The notes beneath the pieces were generated by a model that was not told where the DNA came from, searched no databases, and worked only from the letters and a program-made list of their open reading frames with translations. A stretch of DNA of 64,000 nucleotides, taken from contig NZ_BSEX01000006.1 in NCBI RefSeq assembly GCF_027922045.1, forward strand, positions 788,120 through 852,119. The letters are read 5' to 3'. The stretch's first letter is position 1. Every line of letters starts with the position of its first letter. The position numbers and the translations under genes were made by a program. Below, piece after piece: positions 18,566 through 29,020 of this stretch. The stretch is from Microbacterium terregens (GTDB lineage Bacteria; Pseudomonadota; Alphaproteobacteria; Sphingomonadales; Sphingomonadaceae).

Positions 18566-18590
18566 AACCGCACGACCCCGGGAAGGTTCC
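18566..18590 (-). promoter_or_regulatory. Candidate EcfG promoter of the YciF gene
   Basis: On the minus strand, GGAAC (18590-18586), 16-base spacer, GGTT (18569-18566). It has the same form as the site at 12691-12715. The family it precedes is a known general-stress target in alphaproteobacteria. Confidence 0.5.
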
Positions 18591-18637
18591 TGCTCCGCCC
18601 CGTGAGGCGGTGATCCGCAGGTGACGCACGGCAACCC

Positions 18638-20314
18638 TCACTCGATCACCAGCCGGACATCCCAGCTCTGCAGGCCGCTCATGGGCAGGAAACTGCCGTC
18701 GTCGCGGCCGATCTCGCGCGCGATGATCGCGTTCAGCTTCGCGTTCAGCGCCTCGATCAGGTCCAGATTGGCGTCGCCGTCCGCCGCCAGGTTGCGCAGT
18801 TCCCCCGGGTCCTCGACCGTGTCGAACAGCTCCAGGTCGTTGTAGGACGTCAGCGCCTCGACCGTCTCCGGGAGATTGTGCTGGCGCAGGGAGAAGTAGC
18901 GCGCGAACTTGTACCGGCCGTCGTAGAGGCAGCGGATACCGGATCGTTTGGTCAGGTCCATCGGCACCTTGCCGATCGCCAGCTGCTTCCCCTCCGCCGT
19001 CAGCGCGTCACTTCGCCGGATCGCCTGGACTTTCCCGAGGTAATCGCCGTCGGCATAGGTGAACATGCTGAAGCAGTAGAGGCTGTCCTCTCGGATCGCG
19101 TCGACGGGCGCGGCTTCCGGTTGCGACAGGAGCGGGGAGAAATCCACGCCCTGCCGCTTGCCCAGGATGGCGTCACGCTGCTCGGCGGCAAGGCCGGTCA
19201 AGGCCAGCAGCGTCGGCGCCACGTCCAGATGGCAGGTCAGCGCCTCGCATGCCGATCCGCCCGGATAGGCCGGGTGTGCCACGATCATCGGCACGTTGAT
19301 CTGCTCGCGGTACACCGACGATCCCTTGCCATGCATGCCATGCGAGCCGCCGAGTTCGCCGTGGTCGGAGGTGAAGACCACGATGGTGCTCTCCGTGAGC
19401 CCCAGGCTGTCGAGCTCGTCCAGCACGCGCTGCACGTGACGGTCGCTGTCGCGGATGCAATTGAAATAATAGTCCTGCAGCTTGCGCCAGCGGCGATCCT
19501 CGTCCGCAAAGTCGCCGACCAGCGCCGCGCGGGCGCGCTGGTACTCCGCATGGGCCTGCGGACGCCCCGGCTCGTCGAACCGCTGGTGGCGGTTGGCGGG
19601 CAGCGGGACGTCGGCCCACTCCGCCTTGTAGAGCTCGTTCTCCGGCGGTTGCGCCGGGTTCATCGAGACGCCGCCCTCGTTGATCGCGCCCGTCCACTGG
19701 ACCTGCTCGTCCGGCCGGTCGGTGTCGATGAACATGACGTCGTGCGGATTGACCAGGTTGAGCGCGAGGAACCAGTTGCGCCCCGCCCGGCGCAGCGACT
19801 GGCCGGTGCCGCGAAGCCAGTTCACCGTCTGGGCGGCGATGATCTCGTCGTACAGATAGCCGCCTTGCGACCAGCCGATCGCATCGCCGATGCCGTGATA
19901 GTCGCTGAACCCGTACCGCTCCATCACCTGGGCGAGCCGGGGTTCGGTGTGGATGCCCCCTTCGAACGCGGCGGTCAGGTGCCATTTGCCCTTGTAGACG
20001 GCGTAATAGCCCGCCTGCCGCATCATCGACCCCAGCGTGCCGAGCGCCGGATCGAGGTCGTTGGTCATCCACGGCAGGCCGAAGTTGTCGAACATGCCCG
20101 TCACCGGCATGTGCCACCCCGTGTAGAGCACGGAGCGGGAGGACGTGCAGACGTTGGAGCAGTTCTGGTGCCGGTTGAAGCTGGTGCCCTCGCGGATCAG
20201 CCGCTCGCGCGCCGGCACGGGGAAGGGATAGCGGCCGAAATGCCGCTCCTGATCGACCACCACCAGCAGGATGTTGTAGCCGCTGGGAGGCGAGGCGGGC
20301 GGATGGATCGTCAT
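18638..20314 (-). CDS. Sulfatase (formylglycine-dependent type I)
   Basis: 558 residues. Active-site box 'C56-T-S-S-R60' followed by 'SVLYTG'; the Cys would be converted to formylglycine. The usual C-x-P-S-R proline is Ser here, a tolerated variant. Other motifs are N-terminal 'VVVDQERH' (metal Asp21), 'YKGKWHLT' and 'FTSDHGELGGSHGMHGKGS' with metal and substrate residues. No signal peptide is visible. The substrate (aryl or sugar sulfate) is not clear. It is divergent from an outer-membrane protein gene. No formylglycine-generating enzyme is in the window. Confidence 0.88.
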   Translation of the reverse strand: MTIHPPASPPSGYNILLVVVDQERHFGRYPFPVPARERLIREGTSFNRHQNCSNVCTSSRSVLYTGWHMPVTGMFDNFGLPWMTNDLDPALGTLGSMMRQAGYYAVYKGKWHLTAAFEGGIHTEPRLAQVMERYGFSDYHGIGDAIGWSQGGYLYDEIIAAQTVNWLRGTGQSLRRAGRNWFLALNLVNPHDVMFIDTDRPDEQVQWTGAINEGGVSMNPAQPPENELYKAEWADVPLPANRHQRFDEPGRPQAHAEYQRARAALVGDFADEDRRWRKLQDYYFNCIRDSDRHVQRVLDELDSLGLTESTIVVFTSDHGELGGSHGMHGKGSSVYREQINVPMIVAHPAYPGGSACEALTCHLDVAPTLLALTGLAAEQRDAILGKRQGVDFSPLLSQPEAAPVDAIREDSLYCFSMFTYADGDYLGKVQAIRRSDALTAEGKQLAIGKVPMDLTKRSGIRCLYDGRYKFARYFSLRQHNLPETVEALTSYNDLELFDTVEDPGELRNLAADGDANLDLIEALNAKLNAIIAREIGRDDGSFLPMSGLQSWDVRLVIE

Positions 20315-20643
20315 GGGCGCTCCGATGCCAGGGGCACGCTCCCAGCTGGCGGAGCGGCGCCCGGGGAAAGAAGATCCACCGCAAGGCGGCGCCTTCGTTC
20401 CGCCGCCTCGCCGGTGGTTTATTGTGTACCAGGCACGCCCCGGCCAGCCGAGGCGGCTGCCCCGCGCGACGGAGGCGGTGCGAAGCTGAAGCAGCCGGGC
20501 GGCCCCGGTTATCGGGTGTTTCCACCAAATGTCGGGCGAGCAACCCCCAGCTAGCCAGGCCGGAACGCGCCGCGATACACCCGATGCCGTCCGGGCCGGC
20601 GACCTGCGCCGCGCCTCTTCGACCCTGCGGGTGGAGTTGCATC
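20315..20643. other. Divergent intergenic region between sulfatase and outer-membrane protein
   Basis: 329 bases between two divergent starts, presumably holding both promoters. I see no repeat, RNA or convincing small gene. Open frames here are extensions of neighbours without codon or start support. Confidence 0.5.
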
Positions 20644-21483
20644 GTGACGCTGCATTGCGCATCCTGGCTCGGTTCGATGGTCGCCGCCGCGGCGCTGGCG
20701 ACGCTGGGCTGCACCGCGGCCCACGCGCAGGATCAGGACCAGGACCACCCCTCCACCGACATCGACGAACTGGCCCGCAGGGTCTCGAATCCCGCGTCCT
20801 TCATGATCAGCGTTCCGGTCCATTCGGAACTCAGCATCGGCGGCGACGACACCGGCAACTCCCAGCACTATCTGCTGGACGTGGAGCCGGTGCTGCCGTT
20901 CCGGCTCACCCCGAACTGGAACCTCATCTCGCACACCGACTTCCCGCTCGCCTATGCCGATCCGGCGGGGCCGCGCGGGGGCGTCTTCGGGCTGGGCGAC
21001 ATCCACCAGACGATCTCCTTCACGCCGGCGGGCCACAAGGGGTTCATCTGGGCGGTCGGCCCGCAGGTCAGCCTGCCCACCGCCACCAGCAGCAAGCTCG
21101 GCTCGGGCAAGCTTGCGATGGGGCCGTCGGTATTGCTGCTGAGGCAGAGCGCGACGATGACCTTCGGCCTCTCCGCCGATCACCTCTGGTCGATCGCGGG
21201 CAAGGACGACCGCGAGGATATCAGCGCCACCGAAGTGCAGCCCTTCGTCGCCTGGCACATCGGGCAAGGCCGCACGATCTCGACCAACGTCGACGTCGGC
21301 TACGACTGGAAACACAAGCAGTGGGAGCTGCCGGTCTCGCTTTCCTATTCCAAGGTGCTCAAGATCGGCGAGCAGGCGCTGAGCATGTCGATCGGCGGCA
21401 AATACTGGTTGGAAAGCCCGACGGGCGGGTCCGATTTCGGCCTCAGGATCGGCGCCGTTCTGCTCTTTCCTCAGAAACGCTGA
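20644..21483 (+). CDS. Outer-membrane beta-barrel protein, unknown substrate
   Basis: 279 residues from a GTG with GGAG 7 bases upstream. Signal peptide 'TLHCASWLGSMVAAAALATL...AHAQ' (residues 1-29). The rest alternates short beta strands ('LTPNWNLISHTDFPLAYAD', 'MTFGLSADHLWSIAG', 'TISTNVDVGYDWKHKQWELPVSLSYSKVL') and ends 'GLRIGAVLLFPQKR', as in transporter-like barrels annotated as MetA-pathway/neuromedin-U-like. It may serve uptake linked to the sulfatase (context only). Confidence 0.7.
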   Translation: MTLHCASWLGSMVAAAALATLGCTAAHAQDQDQDHPSTDIDELARRVSNPASFMISVPVHSELSIGGDDTGNSQHYLLDVEPVLPFRLTPNWNLISHTDFPLAYADPAGPRGGVFGLGDIHQTISFTPAGHKGFIWAVGPQVSLPTATSSKLGSGKLAMGPSVLLLRQSATMTFGLSADHLWSIAGKDDREDISATEVQPFVAWHIGQGRTISTNVDVGYDWKHKQWELPVSLSYSKVLKIGEQALSMSIGGKYWLESPTGGSDFGLRIGAVLLFPQKR

Positions 21484-21658
21484 GTCCGTCAGCGCGTCGC
21501 GGCGTCCGAATTGTGCGGTAGTGCCGCCCTCGACGCAGAACCCCAAGTACGGCCAAAGTTCTCAGCCAGCGCCTGTTCCATCAGGCACAAGTACTGGACA
21601 GAGAAACGAGATGTCATAATACCCGCCATGCGGCGATGCCGCTTGGGGGGATGTCAAC

Positions 21659-24600
21659 ATGATCCGTTACGTGTCGCGGGCGCGCAGCCGCCGTGTGTCT
21701 TTCGCGCTTGGCACCAGCACGCTTGCTTTGGGCTTCTTGCTGCCGGCCGCCGCACAAGCGCAATGCGCGCCGGAGCCGACCGCCGCGAACGAAACCACCG
21801 TCTGCACCGGTACGGACAGCGACGGCATCCGCGTGACCACGCCGGGGACCGGCGTGCGGGTAGAAACCGGGGCCGCGGTATCCAACACGAACGCCTCCGC
21901 GATCGCCGTCGACGTGCCTGTCAGCGGCGGCTTCTCTCAGACGGTGTCGATCGACGTTCTCGGCAGCGTTTCCGCCTCCGGACACGATGCGATTGTGGTC
22001 GCGTCGGGAACGCCAACCTCCGACACCTACTATAGCCGCCAAGAGGTGACGCTGACGCTCGGCGAAGGTGCCAGCGTCACGGGCACCACTGCCCTTGCGC
22101 TCGTTCAATCCCCCGGAAACGCAGACGGGACGGTCGTCGCTACGGTGAACAATTCCGGCACGCTGATCGGAACGGGCGGCGTCGCCCTGCTCGGTAACGT
22201 GATCTCGACTGAGAACGGCTATCCGGCGCAGCTTACCCAGTTCTCCACCATCACCAACCGGGCGAGCGGCCGCATCGTCGGTGGCATTCTGGGTCCTGTC
22301 GAAACCCTTTCGAACGCGGGCAGCATCGACGGCGGCAGCCGCAGCGCGCTCGAAACCAACTATGCGGATGTGACGAACAGTGCCGGTGCCACGATCCGTT
22401 CCGCCTCGACGGGGGCGACTATCTCCGGCGGCGACGCCTATTACTTGACCGTCGAGAACGCCGGCACGATCGAGAATTCCGGCGCGGGCGGCGCCTTGTC
22501 GGGCGGAACGGTGCGCGTCATCAACGAAGCGGGGGGCCGGATCACCGGCAGCATCACCGCCGCGACGTCGCTCGATCTCGTCAACGCCGGCACCATCATT
22601 GGCGACATCATTGGCGGCTGGGATTCGAACACGATCGATTCCACGGCTGGGCGAGTCGACGGCTCGCTCACCCTCGGGGATGGCGACGACACGTTGATCT
22701 CGCGGTACGTCGGCAGCCGCACCCTGGCGACCGGTTTCAGCGGCACCATCGGCGGCGGTGGCGGCGAAAACACCCAGCGCGTGCAATTCGCGACCGACAC
22801 CAGCGTGACCACCCCGATCGATCTGGCTACCGGGTTCCAGCAGCTCGTGCTGGCTGCAGACGCCGGTGTCACGGCCACGCTAGAAGCGGGTTTTTCGACG
22901 CCGCGCGCACTGGTACTGGGCGGCCGTGGCACGGTGGTCAACCGCGCGACGATTGACCTCGTCGGGACGGCCGTGACCGATCTAGGCTATTCCTTCGGCA
23001 GCAGCGCCTGGTTCCGCAACGAAGGATCGATCACCGCTTCGTTGCGCGGCGACAACTACGAAGGCGGCGTCGAACTCAGCAATAACAACTTTGCCAACAC
23101 CGGCAGCCTGACCGTGTACGGCGGCACCGGCGTGTCGATGTCGTACAACGACATCGACAACAGCGGTACCATCACCGCAACCGGCAAGGCCGTGAACGTC
23201 TTCGACGGGGTACTGACGAACAGCGGGACGATCGTCTCGACAGGTGGGATCGGCGTCGATCTGTACGGCAACACCGGCTACACCGGGAGCAACAGCGGTA
23301 CCATCCGTGGCGCCACCTTCGGTGCGGTGATCGGGGTCGACTTCACCAATTCCGGTACGATCAGCTCGGCCGAAACCGGCGTTCAGGTCAGACCCTACGG
23401 CTTCTTCGTCAACGCCGCGGGTGGCGTCGTGTCGGGAGGAACCGGCCCCGCCATCACGGCGTACGGCTTCAACGCCGGCGTTGCCAATGCCGGAGTCATC
23501 AACGGCGACGTGGTCTTCAGCGGCATCGACTCACCGGGCAGTGACCTCGTCTACCTGGCGCTGCCGGGTGGTATGCTCAACGGCAACCTGATCCTTGGCG
23601 GGGGGGCGACGCTTGTCACCGACCTGGTCAACACCGGGCCTGGCGCCTTCGCCGGCATCTCGGGGACGGTAACCGCCGGCGCTGCCTCCTCGCTCCGCTA
23701 TGCGGTCAACGCCGATGCGAGCGCGACCTTGCCCGCCGGCGCCGTAGGCCCCTTCAGCACCGCCGGCTATCAACTCGCCAACGGTGCCACGCTGTCGCTC
23801 ACGGCGCCAGCCGGCCAGGTGCGCACGCAGTCGTTGCTGCTCGCCGGCAGCGGCAGCGTCGATCTCGACGCGGACATTTTCGAGACGACGGGCGCTGCGG
23901 CCGCACTGACGTCCGTGCCCTCGATCCCCTATCCAGGCGCGCCGAACGTGGCAGACGGCCTGTCGATCGTCAGCCGGGGCTCGCTCGCCATCAATGGCGA
24001 GGGTGCGGACCCGTATTCCTGGTACACCAGCGGCGTGGTCAGCCTGTCCATGGCGGACAGCTTCACCAACGCGGGCGTCATCACCGTCAACGATCCCATG
24101 CGCCATGGCTTGGCGGGCGTGTTCCAGGGCGCCAGCGTGACCAACGAAGGCCGGATCCTGCTGGATGGCGGCAACGGCATCGCGGCCTTCGGGACCGTCG
24201 TCAACACCGGCACCATCGAGCAGCTGGCGGGCGGGCTGGCGGGGAACGGCGTAACGTTCGCGAGCGGCAGCCTCGACAATCGCGGCACGATCAAGGTCGA
24301 TGGCAGCGCCGTCCTGGTCGGCTCGTACTTTGGGTCCGAACCGGTCAGCGTGACCAACTCCGGCACGCTCGCCTCGACAACCGGTCCCGCCGTCACGAGC
24401 ACGGACACTTTTTATCGGCAGTTGACGCTCACCAATCTCGCCGGCGGCACCATCGCCGGCGGCAACGGCATTGCCGTTCAGGTCAACGGTGCCGTGCTGC
24501 GCAATGCCGGCGTCATCACCGGCACCGTCGATCTCGGATATCGCGCGCCCAATTATCCGGGCGACACTTCACGCTCCTACCTCAGCAGCACCTATATCGC

Positions 24601-27600
24601 CGATGGTGGCACGATCCTGGGCGACCTGCTGTTCGGGGATTGGAGCGATCGCTTCGTGGTGAGCAGCGCCGGAGGTGCTGTCAGCGGCATCATCGACGGT
24701 GGTGAGGGCATGGACCTGTACATCCATGGTCTGGCGACCAGCGGCATCGTCACCTTGGGCATGTCGAACGTCCGCAACTTCGAGGGGCAAGGCGTCGAGG
24801 TGCTTGGCACGGACACCGTCGCCACGATCGAGAGCGATGTGCCTGTTGCGGAAGTACTCTATCTTTCCGGAGATGGTCAGATCGTCAACACCGCGACGAT
24901 CGAAGGCGGCGTATATTCCGAGTCGATGTACAACGACCCGTGGGCACCGGCCGTCCTGCTCACGTCCTTCACCAACCAGGGCCGGATCGACGGCGGCTTC
25001 TTTGCCGCGACGCAGCGCTTCGCCAACAGCGGGTCCGTCGGCAGCGACGGGTTCGACGGGCAAGCCGTCGCGATCTCCCAGAAGGCCGCGCTCGACTTCA
25101 CCAACAGCGGCAGCATCGCCAGCAGTGGAGACGACCTTGCGGTCCGCCTCTATGCGCAGGACACGCTGGCGATCACCAACAGCGGCCAGATCACCGGTGG
25201 GGGCATCGATGGCGAGGTCATCAGCCGCGAACCGGTGGAGGGAGTCACCGCACCCGCGCCGGCGCCTGCGATCGTGATGACTAACGCGGGCACCATTTCC
25301 GCTACCGGAGACAATCCCGCCGCTGCCGTGTCGCTGGCCGTCACCAACTATGCCAGGCTGGAGACCAGTTCGGTCACCCTCGACAACAGCGGCACCATCG
25401 AGGCAGGCATGGCCGGTGGCACCGCGCTGTCGATCAGCACCTTTGCCCGCTTGACGGACACCGGCGTCAAGTCGAGTGCTATCACCATCAACAACTCGGG
25501 CACGATCCGCGCCAATGGAGGCGGCATCGCGTACGAGGCGAGCTATTTCAACCCGCCCTATACGGTGCCCGCGTCGGCCATCAGCGTCGGCGCCTATGCA
25601 GGCGGGACCATCGACATCGCGAACGCAAGCGGCGGGGTGATCGAGGCGACCGGGCCGCTGTCCACCGCCATTGCCACCTATGCCGGGGCGCTGGATCTCA
25701 CCAATGCGGGAACGATCCGCGGCGGTGCCGGCAGCACGCTGGCAAACGATGACTATCGCGCGCTGCAGAACGGCACCACCTATCTCGCAGGGGCGGTCCA
25801 GACGATCGGTGACGCAGCCGACAGCGTCATCAACACCGGCACCATCATCGGCTCGATCGCGCTGGAAGGGGGCAACGACAGTGTCGAGAACCGCGGCACC
25901 CTTCGCGGGGACGTCTTCCTGGGCGCGGGGGACGACAGCTTCCTTCAGCAGGCAAGCGCGATCCTGGAGGGCATGGTGAACGGCGGGGACGGGACCGACA
26001 CGCTGATCATCGACGCGACCGGCGGTGGCACGGTTAATGGCGACCAGTTCGTCGATTTCGAACGCTTCAACCAGGTCGGCAACGGCAACGTCACCTATGC
26101 CGGCACCTTCCACTTCGACACCATCGGCGTAAGCGGCGGCACCGTCACAGTGGCGGCAGGCGAGACGCTCACCAGCAGCGGCGCGACCGCCATCACCGGC
26201 AGCGACACGGACGAAACGGTCGTCAACAACGACACCATTGCCGGCTCGGTGACGCTGGCAGGCGGTGCCGACCGCGTGGTCAACAGCGGTGCGATCACCG
26301 GCTCGGTCCTGCTGGGCGACGGCAAGGACGAGTTCGTCGAGGGCCTCGGCAGCAGCGTCGCGGGAGTGGTCGACGGCGGCGCCGGCACCGACCTCTACAC
26401 CGTAGTGCTGGCGGGCGACCGTAGCGGAATCACCGCGCGCACCAGCTTCGAGCAGCTCCGCCTGGAAGGCACCGGGACGCTCACCCTTGTCGCCGACCAG
26501 AACTTCGACTCCATCGCACTCGCCGGCACCAGCCTCGACCTTTCGCTCGGGGGCTATACCGTGGGCTCCGTCAACGGCTCCGACGCAGCGGAGACGCTGA
26601 CGATGGCGAGCGACATCGCGCGGGTGGCGCTGGGCGGCGGGAACGACGCGCTGGCGCTCGATACCGCGCGCCCCTCGGGCATCTATGACGGCGGAAGCGG
26701 CAACGATGCCCTGCGCTTCACCGCGAAAGGCCCGGTGACGCTCGCGGGCACGGCGGTCCATTTCGAGACCATCTCGCTTGCAGGCGACGCGCTGACGGTC
26801 GCCGGCACGCTTGGCAGCACGGGAGACACGCTCACGTTCGGCGGCGGCGATCAGGCACTGACCGCCACCCGTGGCGGCACGCTTGGTGGCACGATCGATC
26901 TGGGCGCCGGCGACGACAGCTTCCGCCTCGCGGCCGGTGCCATGCTCGCCGGCACCGTCGCGGGCGGCAGCGGCACCGACGCTGCCACCCTGGAGTTGGA
27001 GGGCGAGCGCACGCTTGACGGCCGCATGCTGACCGGCTTCGAGATGCTGGTGACGGAGGGCCGCGGCCAGCTGTCGCTCAGCGGGACGCACAGCCTTGCC
27101 GCCATCGTCGCCAACACCGATCTCGCCATCGCCACCAACGGCACGCTGCGCGACGCTCAGGTCCGGTTCGGTGGCGGCGACAACCGCTTCACCATTGCCG
27201 GCGGCTTTGCCGGGTCGGTAGACGGCGGCGCGGGCAACGACCGTCTCTTCGTCTCGGGCGGCAGCCAGGCAGCCCCGATCGCGTTCGGCGATCTGCGCAA
27301 CATCGAATCCTATACCCAGACCGCCGGCTTCGCCCAACTTGCCGGCACGGCCTCGCTCAGCGCGGTCGAACTCGTCGGCGGCCGCCTCGTCGGACAGGCG
27401 GGCTCCGTCCTAACCGCCCCGCAAATCCTGGTTGGCCGCAGCGCCACCTTCGGCTCGGCCGGCACGATCAACGGCGATGTCCTGGTCGCGGGCACCCTCA
27501 GCCCCGGCGCCTCGCCCGGCACGATGACGATGAACGGCGATGTCACGCTCGCCAGCGGGTCGACCTCGCTGTTCGAGCTGTCCTCGGCCGTCTCCGACAC

Positions 27601-28888
27601 GCTGGTCGTCAACGGCAGCCTCTCGATCGCGCCAGGCGCGACGCTCCAGCTGACGAAGATCGGAACCCTGCGTCCCGGCAAGTTCTACACGCTGGTCACC
27701 GCGACCGACGGCATCAGCGGCCGCTATGCGACGATCCTGAAGCCCAGCGACCTGTTCGGCTTCGTCGTGCACCGCGCCGACAGCATCGACCTCCTGGGTC
27801 AGTTCGTCGATACCGGCGACTTCAGCCCGCAGGTCAGCCGCAGCATCGCCTATGCGAACCGCACGCTCGAGGTGCAGGGAGCGGACAGCGCGCTGTTCGA
27901 TGCGCTGCCGGCGCTGCTCACCAGCACCGACGGTTCCAATCCCGCGGCCTTCGCCCGCCTGACGCCGGAACCCTATGCATCGGCGACCCAGATGAGCGTC
28001 GACAACGCTCTGGGGCTGGTCGATGCGGTGCGCGGCCCCTCCTTTGCCGCCACCGGCGAAGGCCCGCGCGCCTTCACCTTCGCCTCGGCACTGGGCCAGT
28101 GGCATCGGCTGAGCGCGGATCCGACCGCCGGCACCTCGGCTGCCCGGACCCATGGCTACGGCTTCCTCGGCGGAATCGGCTATGGCGACGCGCACTGGAG
28201 CGTCGGCGCGTTCGGCGGGTATCGGGACAACCGCCAGACCATCGATGCGCTCGGCGCCCGCACCAAGGCGGACGGCGTGGTCGCGGGCGTCCAGGGCCGC
28301 CTGCGCACCGCAGGGGGTCTGGGGCTCAGCACTTCCGTTCTCTACGATGGCGGTCAGGCGACCACCACGCGCACCCTGCCCGTCGGCTCTGCCACCGGGC
28401 GCTACGATCTGCACGCCTGGACGGGCGATCTCAGGGCCAGCTACGAAGTCGCGCTACCCGGCGATTGGGCCGTGACGCCGCAGATCGGTCTCACCTATCT
28501 GCGCGTGACGCGGGACGGCGTGGCGGAGGCGGGCGGGAGCCCCTTTGCACTGGCGGTGGCGCGCAATCGTCATGTCGCCGGCTTTGCCGACGGCGCGATC
28601 GCGTTCGGCCGCAGCGAGGATTCGGGGGCGCGGTTCCGGCCATTCGTTTCACTCGGCCTTCGCTATCAGATCGAAGGGCTGCGGACCGAGGCACTGGGCG
28701 GCTATGCGGGCGGTGGCATGGGCCTCGAGGCGCTGGGCGCCGCCCGGTCGCGGATGGTGGGCACCGCCTCGGCAGGCGCGGCCTATCGCCTGAAAAGCGG
28801 TGTCGACCTGTTTGCGACCGCCGCGTCGCGGACCGGCAGCGACGATCACCAGGAGTCGGTCTCGGCCGGCGTGCGGCTCAATTTTTGA
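21659..28888 (+). CDS. Giant autotransporter (type V secretion) with beta-helix passenger
   Basis: 2409 residues. Signal peptide about 1-35 (cut after 'AAAQA'). The passenger (about 36-2050) is built from dozens of 'N-S/A-G-T-I' turns spaced like beta-helix rungs, with the only N-terminal Cys pair at C36 and C49. From ~1420 to ~1910, rungs alternate with 'LGDGDD/GGAGND'-like Gly-Asp turns resembling RTX nonapeptides. A 'GTLSPGASPGTM' segment (~1945) is the junction type seen before translocator domains. The last ~270 residues form the beta-barrel, ending in Phe ('SAGVRLNF'). Likely surface exposed, in adhesion or biofilm. No protease triad recognised. Confidence 0.9.
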   Translation: MIRYVSRARSRRVSFALGTSTLALGFLLPAAAQAQCAPEPTAANETTVCTGTDSDGIRVTTPGTGVRVETGAAVSNTNASAIAVDVPVSGGFSQTVSIDVLGSVSASGHDAIVVASGTPTSDTYYSRQEVTLTLGEGASVTGTTALALVQSPGNADGTVVATVNNSGTLIGTGGVALLGNVISTENGYPAQLTQFSTITNRASGRIVGGILGPVETLSNAGSIDGGSRSALETNYADVTNSAGATIRSASTGATISGGDAYYLTVENAGTIENSGAGGALSGGTVRVINEAGGRITGSITAATSLDLVNAGTIIGDIIGGWDSNTIDSTAGRVDGSLTLGDGDDTLISRYVGSRTLATGFSGTIGGGGGENTQRVQFATDTSVTTPIDLATGFQQLVLAADAGVTATLEAGFSTPRALVLGGRGTVVNRATIDLVGTAVTDLGYSFGSSAWFRNEGSITASLRGDNYEGGVELSNNNFANTGSLTVYGGTGVSMSYNDIDNSGTITATGKAVNVFDGVLTNSGTIVSTGGIGVDLYGNTGYTGSNSGTIRGATFGAVIGVDFTNSGTISSAETGVQVRPYGFFVNAAGGVVSGGTGPAITAYGFNAGVANAGVINGDVVFSGIDSPGSDLVYLALPGGMLNGNLILGGGATLVTDLVNTGPGAFAGISGTVTAGAASSLRYAVNADASATLPAGAVGPFSTAGYQLANGATLSLTAPAGQVRTQSLLLAGSGSVDLDADIFETTGAAAALTSVPSIPYPGAPNVADGLSIVSRGSLAINGEGADPYSWYTSGVVSLSMADSFTNAGVITVNDPMRHGLAGVFQGASVTNEGRILLDGGNGIAAFGTVVNTGTIEQLAGGLAGNGVTFASGSLDNRGTIKVDGSAVLVGSYFGSEPVSVTNSGTLASTTGPAVTSTDTFYRQLTLTNLAGGTIAGGNGIAVQVNGAVLRNAGVITGTVDLGYRAPNYPGDTSRSYLSSTYIADGGTILGDLLFGDWSDRFVVSSAGGAVSGIIDGGEGMDLYIHGLATSGIVTLGMSNVRNFEGQGVEVLGTDTVATIESDVPVAEVLYLSGDGQIVNTATIEGGVYSESMYNDPWAPAVLLTSFTNQGRIDGGFFAATQRFANSGSVGSDGFDGQAVAISQKAALDFTNSGSIASSGDDLAVRLYAQDTLAITNSGQITGGGIDGEVISREPVEGVTAPAPAPAIVMTNAGTISATGDNPAAAVSLAVTNYARLETSSVTLDNSGTIEAGMAGGTALSISTFARLTDTGVKSSAITINNSGTIRANGGGIAYEASYFNPPYTVPASAISVGAYAGGTIDIANASGGVIEATGPLSTAIATYAGALDLTNAGTIRGGAGSTLANDDYRALQNGTTYLAGAVQTIGDAADSVINTGTIIGSIALEGGNDSVENRGTLRGDVFLGAGDDSFLQQASAILEGMVNGGDGTDTLIIDATGGGTVNGDQFVDFERFNQVGNGNVTYAGTFHFDTIGVSGGTVTVAAGETLTSSGATAITGSDTDETVVNNDTIAGSVTLAGGADRVVNSGAITGSVLLGDGKDEFVEGLGSSVAGVVDGGAGTDLYTVVLAGDRSGITARTSFEQLRLEGTGTLTLVADQNFDSIALAGTSLDLSLGGYTVGSVNGSDAAETLTMASDIARVALGGGNDALALDTARPSGIYDGGSGNDALRFTAKGPVTLAGTAVHFETISLAGDALTVAGTLGSTGDTLTFGGGDQALTATRGGTLGGTIDLGAGDDSFRLAAGAMLAGTVAGGSGTDAATLELEGERTLDGRMLTGFEMLVTEGRGQLSLSGTHSLAAIVANTDLAIATNGTLRDAQVRFGGGDNRFTIAGGFAGSVDGGAGNDRLFVSGGSQAAPIAFGDLRNIESYTQTAGFAQLAGTASLSAVELVGGRLVGQAGSVLTAPQILVGRSATFGSAGTINGDVLVAGTLSPGASPGTMTMNGDVTLASGSTSLFELSSAVSDTLVVNGSLSIAPGATLQLTKIGTLRPGKFYTLVTATDGISGRYATILKPSDLFGFVVHRADSIDLLGQFVDTGDFSPQVSRSIAYANRTLEVQGADSALFDALPALLTSTDGSNPAAFARLTPEPYASATQMSVDNALGLVDAVRGPSFAATGEGPRAFTFASALGQWHRLSADPTAGTSAARTHGYGFLGGIGYGDAHWSVGAFGGYRDNRQTIDALGARTKADGVVAGVQGRLRTAGGLGLSTSVLYDGGQATTTRTLPVGSATGRYDLHAWTGDLRASYEVALPGDWAVTPQIGLTYLRVTRDGVAEAGGSPFALAVARNRHVAGFADGAIAFGRSEDSGARFRPFVSLGLRYQIEGLRTEALGGYAGGGMGLEALGAARSRMVGTASAGAAYRLKSGVDLFATAASRTGSDDHQESVSAGVRLNF

Positions 28889-28895
28889 GCCGCAC
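28871..28895 (+). terminator. Hairpin over the autotransporter stop codon
   Basis: gtgcggctca (28871-28880) and tgagccgcac (28886-28895) are perfect complements around a 5-base AT loop. The TGA stop is the first three bases of the right arm. There is no U-run, so it may be 3' protection or a Rho-type end rather than a classic terminator. Confidence 0.5.
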
Positions 28896-29020
28896 GCTCC
28901 GACGAAGCACAGGCGCCCCGCACGCGGCCTGATCGGGCCGCGGTGCAGGCGCGCTCGTTTTCGCTCGCCGGAGCGATGCCCGCCGGGATCTAGAAACAGC
29001 AGCCAGGCAGCGGCCGCGGC

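Noticed and set aside
24569..27337. Long open frame opposite the autotransporter
   Set aside because: Mirror of the repetitive passenger; no recognisable protein sequence or start signal.
21659..28888. CRISPR or tandem DNA repeat array in the repetitive autotransporter gene
   Set aside because: Repetition is at the protein level (NxGTI rungs) with diverged DNA; no fixed repeat/spacer spacing.
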